DNA of 45,485 nucleotides from an uncultured Bacilli bacterium (GTDB lineage: Bacteria > Bacillota_I > Bacilli_A > RF39 > UBA660), in assembly GCA_944329205.1 (NCBI GenBank), contig CALVHY010000064.1:1-45485 (forward strand), in the 5' to 3' direction. Below the pieces are notes generated by a model that saw nothing but the letters and a program-made list of their open reading frames with translations, was not told where the DNA came from and searched no databases. The position numbers and the translations under genes are program-made. This document shows positions 1 through 6,950 of this stretch, piece after piece. Every line of letters starts with the position of its first letter. Within the stretch, counting starts at the first letter, position 1.

Positions 1-711
1 AAATACTTAAAAGGTATATCTCAAAAATATATTGTTGGTAAATTGACAATTAAAGAAGTAGAAGAAGGCTTAGATAAATATTATAAGGAATTGGCAAAAA
101 AGAATGCAATAAATCATAATGAACTCGAATGCGATTATGTATCCATGCGAATTGTGGAATTATTAGTTAGTGATAATTTTGAACTTTCTGTTAATTATAT
201 TCAAAAAATCCATAAATACTTATTTCAAGATGTTTATGATTTTGCTGGCGAATTTAGGAATATTGATTTTTCTAAACATGAAGAAATACTGAATAATGAT
301 TCTGTAGCATATGGCACCTTCAAAACTTTAAAAGAATCATTAGAATATGACATTAATTTAGAAAAGAACAAAAACTACAAAGAAATGTCTATTGTAGATG
401 TAATCAAAAATATTGCCGATTTTACATCAAACATTTGGCAAGTACATCCTTTTAGAGAAGGAAATACTAGAACTACCGCGGTATTTATCGAAAAATATTT
501 AGTTAGTTTAGGATATAATGTAGATAATTCTTTATTTAAAGATAAGTCCGTATATTTTAGAAATGCTTTAGTAAGAAGCAATTATTTTAATAATGAACTA
601 GGAATAAAAGAAAATAATAGTTATTTAATTAAGTTTTATGAAAATCTATTATTAGGAAAGAATAATAATTTAGAATCTAAAAATTTAATTGTAAGTGAGT
701 TATTTAAATAA
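1..711 (+). CDS. Fic-domain protein, 5' end outside the window
   Basis: Fic proteins transfer AMP or related groups to hydroxyl side chains of target proteins and often act as toxins or effectors. The Fic core HPFREGNTRT fits HxFx(D/E)GNxR, with the catalytic His encoded at 445-447. The upstream segment YLFQDVYDFAGEFR is typical of the family. A TTG at 43 could start translation, but the frame is open from base 1. The residues before it (YIVGKLTIKEVEEGLDKYY) resemble the end of a VbhA-like antitoxin domain, so the true start probably lies left of the window and an inhibitory N-terminal segment may be fused. I see no complete (S/T)xxxE(G/N) inhibitory motif in the visible part. The gene ends with TAA at 709-711 and is followed by a terminator. 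The Fic assignment is firm; target and toxin role are inference. Confidence 0.88.
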   Translation, partial: KYLKGISQKYIVGKLTIKEVEEGLDKYYKELAKKNAINHNELECDYVSMRIVELLVSDNFELSVNYIQKIHKYLFQDVYDFAGEFRNIDFSKHEEILNNDSVAYGTFKTLKESLEYDINLEKNKNYKEMSIVDVIKNIADFTSNIWQVHPFREGNTRTTAVFIEKYLVSLGYNVDNSLFKDKSVYFRNALVRSNYFNNELGIKENNSYLIKFYENLLLGKNNNLESKNLIVSELFK

Positions 712-732
712 GGAATATTTCTATGCTCCATG

Positions 733-765
733 CCTCTACTCTCTGCAAAGAGTAAGGTTTTTTTT
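733..765 (+). terminator. Rho-independent terminator after the Fic gene
   Basis: TACTCT (737-742) pairs with AGAGTA (749-754). CCT/AGG extends the stem past one bulged C. A run of eight T follows at 758-765. Confidence 0.75.
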
Positions 766-791
766 ATTTGCCTTTATTTTCAATCTTTCTT

Positions 792-908
792 TTATTCGCG
801 AAATCTAAAGCACTCTTTAGATAATAATTTTAACTGTCGACAATTTGTCGACAGTTCAGATAATTCCTTTTCTTCAGTTCTTCTTATTTTTTGATTTTCA
901 AAAAGCAC
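792..908 (-). pseudogene. Remnant of a Bro-N/DinD-like antirepressor gene
   Basis: The minus strand has an open frame that reads KLVLFENQKIRRT, then EEKELSELSTNCRQLKLLSK, and stops at 792-794. Bro-N/DinD-type phage-related proteins begin with a similar LFE..KIR segment. They carry a (L)xTNCxQLKM-like segment later in the domain. Here the two blocks are directly joined, so the middle of the domain seems deleted and everything after it is lost. The only start candidates are GTG at 908 or non-canonical codons, and I see no convincing ribosome binding site. The family guess rests on two short remembered motifs, so it is moderate. The piece fits a decayed mobile-element patch. Confidence 0.45.
832..856. 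repeat. Perfect inverted repeat containing two TGTCGACA palindromes
   Basis: Two 12-base arms (832-843 and 845-856) are exact reverse complements around one central T. They contain the 8-base palindrome TGTCGACA twice, at 835-842 and 846-853, centred 11 bases apart (one helical turn), as in dimeric operators. The same bases encode LSTNCRQ of the Bro-like remnant on the minus strand, so coding sequence could explain part of the symmetry. Confidence 0.6.
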
Positions 909-926
909 TAATTTGTCATTATTTTT

Positions 927-1016
927 TTAATTCATTATCCATCTTCTCACATTTTTTTCTTTTAATTCTTTTACATATCTATCTGCCAAAAATGCCGTAT
1001 ACTTTTTTACGATATT
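927..1016 (-). pseudogene. Decayed antitoxin-like C-terminal tail, copy 1
   Basis: This short minus-strand frame between two stops contains KYTAF followed by ADRYVKELKEKN and has no start at its head. It matches the tail at 1776-1871 but lacks the middle residues YIDKYEDE, as if by internal deletion. It is best read as a second, decayed copy of the gene that precedes the PemK-like frame. No function is claimed. Confidence 0.4.
956..986 (+). repeat. 31-base direct repeat, copy 1
   Basis: This segment and 1784-1814 agree at 30 of 31 positions in the same orientation. They flank about 800 bases holding the structured RNA and the PemK-like frame. Both lie in the antitoxin-like tails (DRY[VI]KELKE), so gene duplication is the simplest source. 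Confidence 0.8.
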
Positions 1017-1030
1017 TCATATACTATAAA

Positions 1031-1059
1031 TTGACAGATAATACTTTTTGTGGTATTAT
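1031..1059 (+). promoter_or_regulatory. Strong sigma-A promoter of the structured RNA
   Basis: The -35 is a perfect TTGACA (1031-1036), the spacer is 17 bases and the -10 is TATTAT (1054-1059). The predicted start is near 1066. No ribosome binding site or sizeable frame follows, so it appears to drive a non-coding RNA. Confidence 0.8.
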
Positions 1060-1065
1060 TTAGTC

Positions 1066-1259
1066 ATTGAGTGAGTAGTTCGCTGAGTTACTGGAGGGGA
1101 TTGCTAAATGCTTTCCCAGCAAGCTATGACTTGTGGGATCCTATAGTCAGGGGAAAACTTACTTAAAACTGTGACCTTTACGGTCGTATCGGCTTTTGCC
1201 GAATTACTGTGACTCTAGCAGTCGTATGGATATTACTTTATGTAATATCCAATTTTTTT
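1066..1259 (+). ncRNA. Stand-alone structured non-coding RNA, family not recognised
   Basis: About 195 nt lie between a near-perfect promoter and a strong intrinsic terminator, with no convincing ORF. An 8-bp hairpin can form at 1074-1092. The 3' half is a row of hairpins: GACC/GGTC inside 1168-1189, TCGGC-TTTT-GCCGA at 1189-1202, and GACT/AGTC inside 1206-1227. The first and third units are imperfect direct repeats that share ACTGTGAC and GTCGTAT. They differ at a closing pair, C-G in one and T-A in the other, which is compensatory change and supports RNA folding. The length is in the range of 6S or raiA RNAs, but I cannot match it to any family from memory. Its 3' end overlaps the last bases of the convergent PemK-like frame. 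Confidence 0.75.
1228..1259 (+). terminator. Terminator of the structured RNA
   Basis: GGATATTAC (1228-1236) and GTAATATCC (1242-1250) form a perfect 9-bp stem with loop TTTAT. Seven T follow at 1253-1259. It overlaps the stop region of the minus-strand PemK-like frame. Confidence 0.9.
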
Positions 1260-1771
1260 GTCAAAAACTTTATAATTTCATTATCTATTTTTTCTAACGT
1301 TTCTGTATCACAGTAGCATTTTATATTATCCTTAAGTATTTTCTTTTTGCTAATTGTAGTAATTTGAGTTATTAAAGCATATCCTTCATTACTATATTTG
1401 CCACTTTGATTAAATGGCTTTAATATGTCTCCAATATATAATCTTTTATATCCATGCTTAGATGTTAAAGGGAGTACAGTTATGTTGTCAACGCTAATGT
1501 TGTCATCATCATTTAATACAATAGCAAAATGAGTGTTTGATAATTCCGAGCCGACGTTAATTCCAAAATCAACTTTGATTATTTCGCCCCTTTTAAAATT
1601 TGGCTTATTCCCATCTTTTTTTAAAGATTCATTTTTAAAAATACTGCTTTCTTTTTCTATCCAATTTCCTAAATATGAGAATTTAGGATGCTTAGAGTTG
1701 TATGCTTCTTTATAATCTTTACAACCATCATCAATTTTTTCTACTTGACTTTTATAGCTACTCTCGATTAT
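1238..1771 (-). CDS. PemK/MazF-family toxin-like frame without a canonical start codon
   Basis: The minus strand has an uninterrupted frame of about 177 codons, ending TAA at 1240-1238. Its core reads FKRGEIIKVDFGINVGSE, then HFAIVLNDDD and ITVLPLTSKHG, the pattern of PemK/MazF mRNA interferases (KRGDIVxVDFG..GSE..RPALV). About 60 residues precede the domain, as in longer Bacillota PemK-like proteins. There is no ATG, GTG or TTG in frame between the upstream stop (1792-1790) and the domain. ATA ATC sits at 1771-1766 just after the ribosome binding site AAAGGAAG, where ATG is expected. This is a lost start (pseudogene), a rare non-canonical start, or an assembly error. The frame right upstream ends at 1776 and looks like a truncated antitoxin. 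Confidence 0.6.
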   Translation of the reverse strand: MIESSYKSQVEKIDDGCKDYKEAYNSKHPKFSYLGNWIEKESSIFKNESLKKDGNKPNFKRGEIIKVDFGINVGSELSNTHFAIVLNDDDNISVDNITVLPLTSKHGYKRLYIGDILKPFNQSGKYSNEGYALITQITTISKKKILKDNIKCYCDTETLEKIDNEIIKFLTKKLDIT

Positions 1772-1775
1772 TTTC

Positions 1776-1871
1776 TCACTTCCTTTCTTTTAATTCTTTT
1801 ATATATCTATCTGCTTCATCTTCGTATTTATCGATATAAAATGCAAATACATATTTTTGATATGCAACAAT
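1776..1871 (-). pseudogene. Truncated antitoxin-like tail upstream of the PemK-like frame
   Basis: The frame between TAA and TGA encodes VAYQKYVFAFYIDKYEDE, then ADRYIKELKERK, with no start codon. It stops 4 bases before the presumed PemK start, the spacing of a coupled toxin-antitoxin operon, so it is probably the C-terminal end of the cognate antitoxin with its N-terminus lost. It contains copy 2 of the 31-base repeat. Confidence 0.4.
1784..1814 (+). repeat. 31-base direct repeat, copy 2
   Basis: This is the partner of 956-986, with one mismatch (T here for C there). It lies inside the second antitoxin-like tail. Confidence 0.8.
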
Positions 1872-1938
1872 TTATTTAATAAACAAATTGTTGATTTTAT
1901 TGTACAACAAAAAGTTAAGAAAAACAAGGAGGTGCGAA

Positions 1939-1989
1939 ATGCCGGATGGTGTTTCTAATGTCAGGAGATTTATAAAAAACCACTTGTAA
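1939..1989 (+). CDS. Possible 16-residue mini-ORF with a perfect ribosome binding site
   Basis: AAGGAGG (1926-1932) precedes ATG at 1939 at ideal spacing. The frame encodes MPDGVSNVRRFIKNHL and stops at TAA 1987-1989. No family is recognised. It could be a leader peptide or the surviving start of a truncated gene. The bases from here to 2094 hold nothing else I can support. Confidence 0.35.
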   Translation: MPDGVSNVRRFIKNHL

Positions 1990-2094
1990 AAATTTAGGAA
2001 ACCATTAAAATTGAAAAAAGAATAGATAACTTATTAATTTAGAAAATATTTTGTAAATTACCATAATTGTACTTTTAAAATCCTACATAAATCC

Positions 2095-2130
2095 CCTCTA
2101 ATATTACCAAACTAATATTAGAGGTTTTTA
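2095..2130 (+). terminator. Terminator-like hairpin covering the ligD ribosome binding site
   Basis: CCTCTAATATTA (2095-2106) and TAATATTAGAGG (2113-2124) form a perfect 12-bp stem with a 6-base loop, followed by TTTTTATT. The GAGG at 2121-2124 is the only ribosome binding site for the ATG at 2133. The hairpin can therefore stop upstream transcription and also hide the binding site in any read-through mRNA. Confidence 0.75.
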
Positions 2131-2132
2131 TT

Positions 2133-3515
2133 ATGTCTAAATTAACAGAATATAATCAAAAAAGAAATTTCAATAAAACAAAAGAACCAATTGGTAAAAA
2201 TGGTAAAAGGATAAGTAAATTAAGATTTTGCATGCAACATCACATGGCAAGAAAAGATCATTATGACTTAAGATTAGAATGGAATGGAGTACTAATAAGC
2301 TATGCCATACCAAAAGGCCCTTCCTATAACCCTAAAGATAAAAGACTAGCTATAAAGGTCGAAGATCATCCCCTAGACTATCGTAACTTTGAAGGATCTA
2401 TTCCTAAAGGAGAATATGGAGGTGGCACAGTCATGTTATGGGACAAAGGTTATTGGGAGCCATTAAAAGGATATAAACCCAATTTTAAGGAAGGCCCAAT
2501 AAAATTTGTATTAAAGGGAAGTAAATTAAAAGGCATGTGGACTTTAGTAAAACTAAAAAGTGATAATAATTGGTTACTTATCAAAGATCAAGATGAATAT
2601 CATCTTTATAATGATATACTTGAATTAAATACCAGTATTAAAACCGGAAGAATTATGAAAGAAATAGCAGACAACATCAAGAAAATTGAAATAACAAGCC
2701 CAAACAAAATAATCTATAAAAACCCTTTAATAACCAAAATAGATATTGTAAATTATTATCAAGCTGTAGCAAAACGTATGTTACCATATATAGAAAATAG
2801 ACTAATAAGTACTATCCGCTATCCAAATGGGGCCCAAGGGGAAAAGTTTTATAAAAAGCATTTTGAAAACCTTCATAAGTTTTTGGGAATGAAAAGGTTA
2901 GCGAAAGAAAAGAATAAGCAAAACGACTATTATTATATAAAAGATATAAACGGCTTAATTAGTGAAGTACAAATGAACTCTTATGAATTTCATATTTGGG
3001 GATGTCCCGCTAATGATCTTAGACATGCTGATATATTAGTTTTTGACCTAGATCCTGACGAACACTTAAGCCTAGAAAAACTAAGAGAAGGAGTAAAAGA
3101 CTTAAAAAGTATTCTTGATGAGTATAAGTTAGTTTCATTCCTAAAAACAAGTGGAGGTAAAGGTTATCATGTTGTAGTACCTCTAAGGATTAAACCAACA
3201 TGGAAAAATGCGAGAACAATTGCCAAAAACATAGCTAGTCTAATGGAAGCAAAATGGCCTCATAAATACACAAGTAATATAAAAAAGGAAAAAAGAAAAG
3301 GGAAGATTTTTATTGATTGGCAAAGAAACATAAAAGGATCTACCAGTGTTGCCCCTTATTCTCTTAGGATAAGAAAAAAACTTGCCGTATCTATGCCACT
3401 ATCATGGCATGAACTAGATAAAGTGCGTCCTGATGAAATAACGATAGAAAAGGCTATAAAAAGATTAAAAAGAAAAGATCCATGGGATAACTTTGTAACA
3501 AAACTATTGTTTTAA
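2133..3515 (+). CDS. ligD: LigD-type PE-Pol protein without ligase domain
   Basis: LigD repairs DNA double-strand breaks by end joining with Ku. This 460-residue protein has two of the three usual modules. Residues about 30-160 are the 3'-phosphoesterase, with H37, H43, D45, R47, H79 and Y83 at the same mutual spacing as the known catalytic set of Pseudomonas LigD. Residues about 205-460 are the archaeo-eukaryotic primase-like polymerase, with metal ligands D305 and D307 (VFDLDPD), H346 (GYHVVVPL) and D395 (FIDW). The ATP-dependent ligase domain is absent, and no Ku or ligase gene lies in the window. It may trim and fill ends for a separate ligase. The domain calls are firm. Expression is probably limited by the hairpin over its ribosome binding site. 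Confidence 0.92.
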   Translation: MSKLTEYNQKRNFNKTKEPIGKNGKRISKLRFCMQHHMARKDHYDLRLEWNGVLISYAIPKGPSYNPKDKRLAIKVEDHPLDYRNFEGSIPKGEYGGGTVMLWDKGYWEPLKGYKPNFKEGPIKFVLKGSKLKGMWTLVKLKSDNNWLLIKDQDEYHLYNDILELNTSIKTGRIMKEIADNIKKIEITSPNKIIYKNPLITKIDIVNYYQAVAKRMLPYIENRLISTIRYPNGAQGEKFYKKHFENLHKFLGMKRLAKEKNKQNDYYYIKDINGLISEVQMNSYEFHIWGCPANDLRHADILVFDLDPDEHLSLEKLREGVKDLKSILDEYKLVSFLKTSGGKGYHVVVPLRIKPTWKNARTIAKNIASLMEAKWPHKYTSNIKKEKRKGKIFIDWQRNIKGSTSVAPYSLRIRKKLAVSMPLSWHELDKVRPDEITIEKAIKRLKRKDPWDNFVTKLLF

Positions 3516-3535
3516 CCCTCTATTTATGTTATACT
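3508..3535 (+). promoter_or_regulatory. Probable secG promoter
   Basis: TTGTTT (3508-3513) and TATACT (3530-3535) are 16 bases apart. The -35 lies in the last codons of ligD. It is about 30 bases upstream of the secG start. Confidence 0.45.
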
Positions 3536-3564
3536 ATACTTGCTTTAAAAAAGGAATGATTATT

Positions 3565-3783
3565 ATGTTAGAAACAATATTATTAATTACTTCAGTTCTA
3601 CTAATTGTAGTAGTTCTATTACAAGGAAATAAAGCTAGTGATGCTGGACAAATCATTACGGGTGGAAACGAAGTATTATTTCAAAATATGAAGGAAAGAG
3701 GATTTGAGTTATTTATCAGTCGTTTAACTTTAATATTAGGTATTCTTTTCTTTATCATTTCTCTAATATTATTTTTACGATAA
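3565..3783 (+). CDS. secG: Preprotein translocase subunit SecG
   Basis: SecG is the small membrane subunit of the SecYEG channel that exports proteins. The 72-residue product has a hydrophobic helix at residues about 3-20, the hallmark LLQGNKASDAG loop, then RGFELFISRLT, and a second helix to the C-terminus. This is the full two-helix family architecture. I chose ATG 3565 because AAAGGAATG lies just upstream; the in-frame ATG at 3526 would add 13 residues lacking in SecG and would overlap the promoter -10. In many Bacillota secG precedes rnr and smpB, but here it is alone and converges on the transporter gene, which ends one base after its stop. Confidence 0.93.
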   Translation: MLETILLITSVLLIVVVLLQGNKASDAGQIITGGNEVLFQNMKERGFELFISRLTLILGILFFIISLILFLR

Positions 3784-4665
3784 TTAAGTAAGATGAAACT
3801 CAATAAACTTAAGGCCTAAAGTAGTCGCTTTAAGTTCTTTTTTTATTTTATTTTGCACCTGGATTAAGCTTTTAACTTTCATACTTCTTTTAGCTTTAAT
3901 ACTTAAAACTAACTGATAATATGGCCCATCTTTCATAATAGACATATCAACTACATCAATATTCTTATACTTCTTTATAATTTTTCTAACACGGCTTTCA
4001 ATTTTTTCATCAGTATAAGTAATTCCTATTAAAAAAGAAGTATTTAGCTTAATAGTTTTCAATGCTTGAATAATTAAAAGAAGAGCTATAAAAATTCCGC
4101 CAATCATATCAATTTTAGGAATAAACATACTTAAGAAAACTACTAAGATAACCCCTAAAGAAGAATAAGCTTCCATTCTTGATTCAACTCCTGATGCCAT
4201 AAGTAGATCACTTTTCATCTTTACCCCAATTTTAAAAAGATTATGAGCACTATAAAGTTTAAGCAAAACTGCCCCCATAATGATAAAAATAATTCCTAGC
4301 TCCGGCTTTTGATACTCAATTTTAAAACTAAGATAAATTACAAACCCTCCCACCCAAAGGGCTATAATTCCCATAAATAACTCTATCACAAAAAATATGC
4401 GCCCATATCCATATGGATGTTTTTTATTAGCTCTTTTTCGCCCAATTTTGATTCCCATCATAGCAAAAACATCCGTTACCAAATCACTAAATGTATAAAT
4501 ACCGTCAATAACTAGTGTAAAGGCCTTAAAAAAAATACCGCCCATCACCTTTACCACACACACTCCCAAATTAACGATAATACTAAGTTTTAACCCCATT
4601 TTTTCTAATTTCATATAATCACTAATACTAATATGCTCCAATTCAAATAAAATATAAGATGTCAA
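3784..4665 (-). CDS. Cation diffusion facilitator (CDF) family transporter with altered metal site
   Basis: CDF proteins export divalent metals such as Zn, Mn or Fe in exchange for protons. The product (about 293 residues) has the HPYGYGR signature (83-89), six hydrophobic segments and a C-terminal domain of about 85 residues typical of CDFs. In the usual metal site, TM2 gives H/D-xxx-D and TM5 gives HxxxD. Here TM2 reads IDGIYTFSD, with Tyr57 in place of the His and Asp61 kept. TM5 reads VESRMEAYSS, with Glu161 and Glu165 in place of His and Asp. The substrate is therefore unclear. The start is uncertain: TTG at 4665 lacks a good ribosome binding site, and ATG 4614 is the main alternative. 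It is transcribed away from pflB. Confidence 0.85.
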   Translation of the reverse strand: MTSYILFELEHISISDYMKLEKMGLKLSIIVNLGVCVVKVMGGIFFKAFTLVIDGIYTFSDLVTDVFAMMGIKIGRKRANKKHPYGYGRIFFVIELFMGIIALWVGGFVIYLSFKIEYQKPELGIIFIIMGAVLLKLYSAHNLFKIGVKMKSDLLMASGVESRMEAYSSLGVILVVFLSMFIPKIDMIGGIFIALLLIIQALKTIKLNTSFLIGITYTDEKIESRVRKIIKKYKNIDVVDMSIMKDGPYYQLVLSIKAKRSMKVKSLIQVQNKIKKELKATTLGLKFIEFHLT

Positions 4666-4721
4666 ATAAGACTAAACATAAAGGAATTTTAATGATATAA
4701 TAATTTAGCGTGGAGGTAAAA

Positions 4722-6950
4722 ATGAAAGAAGAATGGAAAAAATTTAAAGGTGGTCTTTGGACTGAGGAAATAGATGTAAGTGATTTTATTAAAAAAAACT
4801 ATCAAGCTTATAACGGTGATGAGTCTTTTTTAGAAAAAACAACCAAGAAAACCGATAAAATATGGCAAACCTGTACTGAGCTTTTAAAAGAAGAATTAAA
4901 GATAAAAGTTTTAGATATAGATGTAGATCATCTTTCCGGGATTAATGCCTTTAAACCGGGATACATATGTAAGGAAGACGATGTCATCGTAGGACTTCAA
5001 ACTGATAAACCTTTAAAAAGAATAGTCAACCCTTATGGTGGTATTCGCATGGTTTATAAAGAACTCGAAGCTTATGGCTACAAATTAAATCCTGAAGTCG
5101 ATAAATACTTTAACGAATTTCGCAAAACGCATAACGAAGGTGTTTTTGATGCCTATACTGCTGAAATTAAAAAAGCTCGTCATGCTGGCCTTTTAACAGG
5201 ACTCCCTGATGCTTATGGAAGAGGCCGGATTATTGGCGATTACAGACGTGTAGCCCTCTACGGAATTGATTATTTGATTGAACAAAAACAAAAAGATTTA
5301 GCTAATCTCTTAGGCCCCATGGACCGAGAATTGATTCAGTTAAGAGAAGATGTATCAATGCAAATAAAAGCCTTAAATGAAATAAAAAAGATGGCTAGTA
5401 GCTATGGCTTTGATATAAGTAAGCCAGCTAAAAATAGTAAGGAAGCAGTTCAATGGACATATTTTGCCTATCTTGCGGCGGTTAAAGAAAATAATGGTGC
5501 TGCCATGAGCCTTGGACGAGTTGATGCTTTTTTTGACATTTATTTTGAAAGAGATTTAAAAGAGGGCACAATTACCGAAAGTGAAATTCAAGAAATAATT
5601 GATCAATTTATCATCAAACTAAGATTAGTTCGTCACCTAAGGACTCCTGAATATGATGAGTTATTTTCAGGAGATCCTACCTGGGTTACGGCCTCTATTG
5701 GTGGTATTACCAAAGACAAGAAAAGCATGGTAACGAAAACTACTTACCGCCTTTTACACACTTTAACCAATTTAGATCCTTCCCCCGAACCCAATATGAC
5801 CGTCTTATGGAGCGAATATTTACCGGAAAATTTTAAAAAATATTGTGCGAAAATGAGTATTGCTACAGATGCCATTCAATATGAAAACGATGACATCATG
5901 CGTCCTTTATATGGTGATGATTATGCGATAGCTTGTTGTGTCTCAGCCATGCGCGAAGGCCGTGACATGCAATTTTTTGGGGCAAGATGTAATCTAGCTA
6001 AAGCTTTACTCTACTCAATTAATGGTGGGGTAGATGAAATTACCAACAATCTTGTTATTGCGGGCTTCAAGAAAAACACTGATGAAATATTAGATTATGA
6101 AACGGTTAAAACTAATTATTTTAAAATGCTAGCTAAAGTTGCCGAAGTTTATTCAAGTGCGATGAATATAATTCACTACATGCATGATAAATACGCCTAT
6201 GAAAGTGGCCAAATGGCTCTTCATGATACGCATGTAAGACGTCTTATGGCTTATGGTATTGCTGGCCTTTCCGTAGTTGCCGACTCTCTTTCAGCAATTA
6301 AGTATGCTAAAGTGCGTCCCATCAGAAATGAAGAAGGCATAGCTCTTGATTTTGAAATTGAAGGGGATTTTCCTAAATATGGCAACGATGATGATCGGGT
6401 TGATGATTTAGCTAAAGAAGTAACCCGCATCTTTTATGAAGAACTTGCTAAACATAAATGCTATCGTGATGCTAAGCCCACCTTATCTATTCTTACCATT
6501 ACCTCAAATGTCGTATACGGATCCAAAACAGGATCAACTCCTGATGGCCGAAAAAAAGGTGTAGCTTTTGCACCCGGTGCTAACCCAATGCGCGGTAGAG
6601 ATGAATCCGGGGCCATTGCCTCCCTAAATTCTGTAGCTAAACTAGATTATGCCAAGTATTGTCGTGATGGTATATCAAATACCTTTTCAATTATTCCTAG
6701 TGCGCTTGGTCCTACTAAAAACGAACAAGTTGAAAACTTAGTAAGATTACTAGAAGGCTATTTTAGTAGTGGTGCTCATCATTTAAATGTCAATGTCTTA
6801 AATAGAGAAACCTTAATTGATGCTATGAAAAATCCTGATAAGTACCCATTATTAACCATCAGAGTAAGTGGTTATGCGGTCAGATTTAATAGACTAACAA
6901 GAAAACAACAAGAAGAAGTCATTGCTAGAACTTTCCATGAGAGGATTTAA
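4722..6950 (+). CDS. pflB: Formate C-acetyltransferase (pyruvate formate-lyase)
   Basis: PflB converts pyruvate and CoA to acetyl-CoA and formate, a central step of anaerobic fermentation, in the cytoplasm. The 742-residue product is full length. The catalytic Cys pair sits at 405-406 in IACCVSAMR, and the glycyl-radical site is Gly717 in [15 protein letters not shown] chose ATG 4722 because GGAGG at 4711-4715 precedes it; an in-frame GTG at 4710 overlaps that site. A TATAAT at 4696-4701 marks the likely promoter, though I see no good -35. The activating enzyme follows with no gap. Confidence 0.97.
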   Translation: MKEEWKKFKGGLWTEEIDVSDFIKKNYQAYNGDESFLEKTTKKTDKIWQTCTELLKEELKIKVLDIDVDHLSGINAFKPGYICKEDDVIVGLQTDKPLKRIVNPYGGIRMVYKELEAYGYKLNPEVDKYFNEFRKTHNEGVFDAYTAEIKKARHAGLLTGLPDAYGRGRIIGDYRRVALYGIDYLIEQKQKDLANLLGPMDRELIQLREDVSMQIKALNEIKKMASSYGFDISKPAKNSKEAVQWTYFAYLAAVKENNGAAMSLGRVDAFFDIYFERDLKEGTITESEIQEIIDQFIIKLRLVRHLRTPEYDELFSGDPTWVTASIGGITKDKKSMVTKTTYRLLHTLTNLDPSPEPNMTVLWSEYLPENFKKYCAKMSIATDAIQYENDDIMRPLYGDDYAIACCVSAMREGRDMQFFGARCNLAKALLYSINGGVDEITNNLVIAGFKKNTDEILDYETVKTNYFKMLAKVAEVYSSAMNIIHYMHDKYAYESGQMALHDTHVRRLMAYGIAGLSVVADSLSAIKYAKVRPIRNEEGIALDFEIEGDFPKYGNDDDRVDDLAKEVTRIFYEELAKHKCYRDAKPTLSILTITSNVVYGSKTGSTPDGRKKGVAFAPGANPMRGRDESGAIASLNSVAKLDYAKYCRDGISNTFSIIPSALGPTKNEQVENLVRLLEGYFSSGAHHLNVNVLNRETLIDAMKNPDKYPLLTIRVSGYAVRFNRLTRKQQEEVIARTFHERI

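Noticed and set aside
1096-1122. Possible H-type pseudoknot in the structured RNA (GGGA with TCCC, TTGCT with AGCAA)
   Set aside because: The loops between the strands would be zero bases long where they must cross helices, so the two pairings are more likely alternatives than a pseudoknot.
1066-1259. The structured RNA as a ToxI-like antitoxin RNA (type III toxin-antitoxin)
   Set aside because: There are only two repeat units, the toxin-like gene is on the opposite strand, and ToxI arrays are tandem repeats directly upstream of the toxin on the same strand.
845-1879. Plus-strand frames at 845-1063, 1533-1715 and 1688-1879
   Set aside because: They are hydrophobic AT-rich shadows. They overlie the Bro-like remnant, the promoter of the structured RNA and the PemK-like frame, and lack ribosome binding sites.
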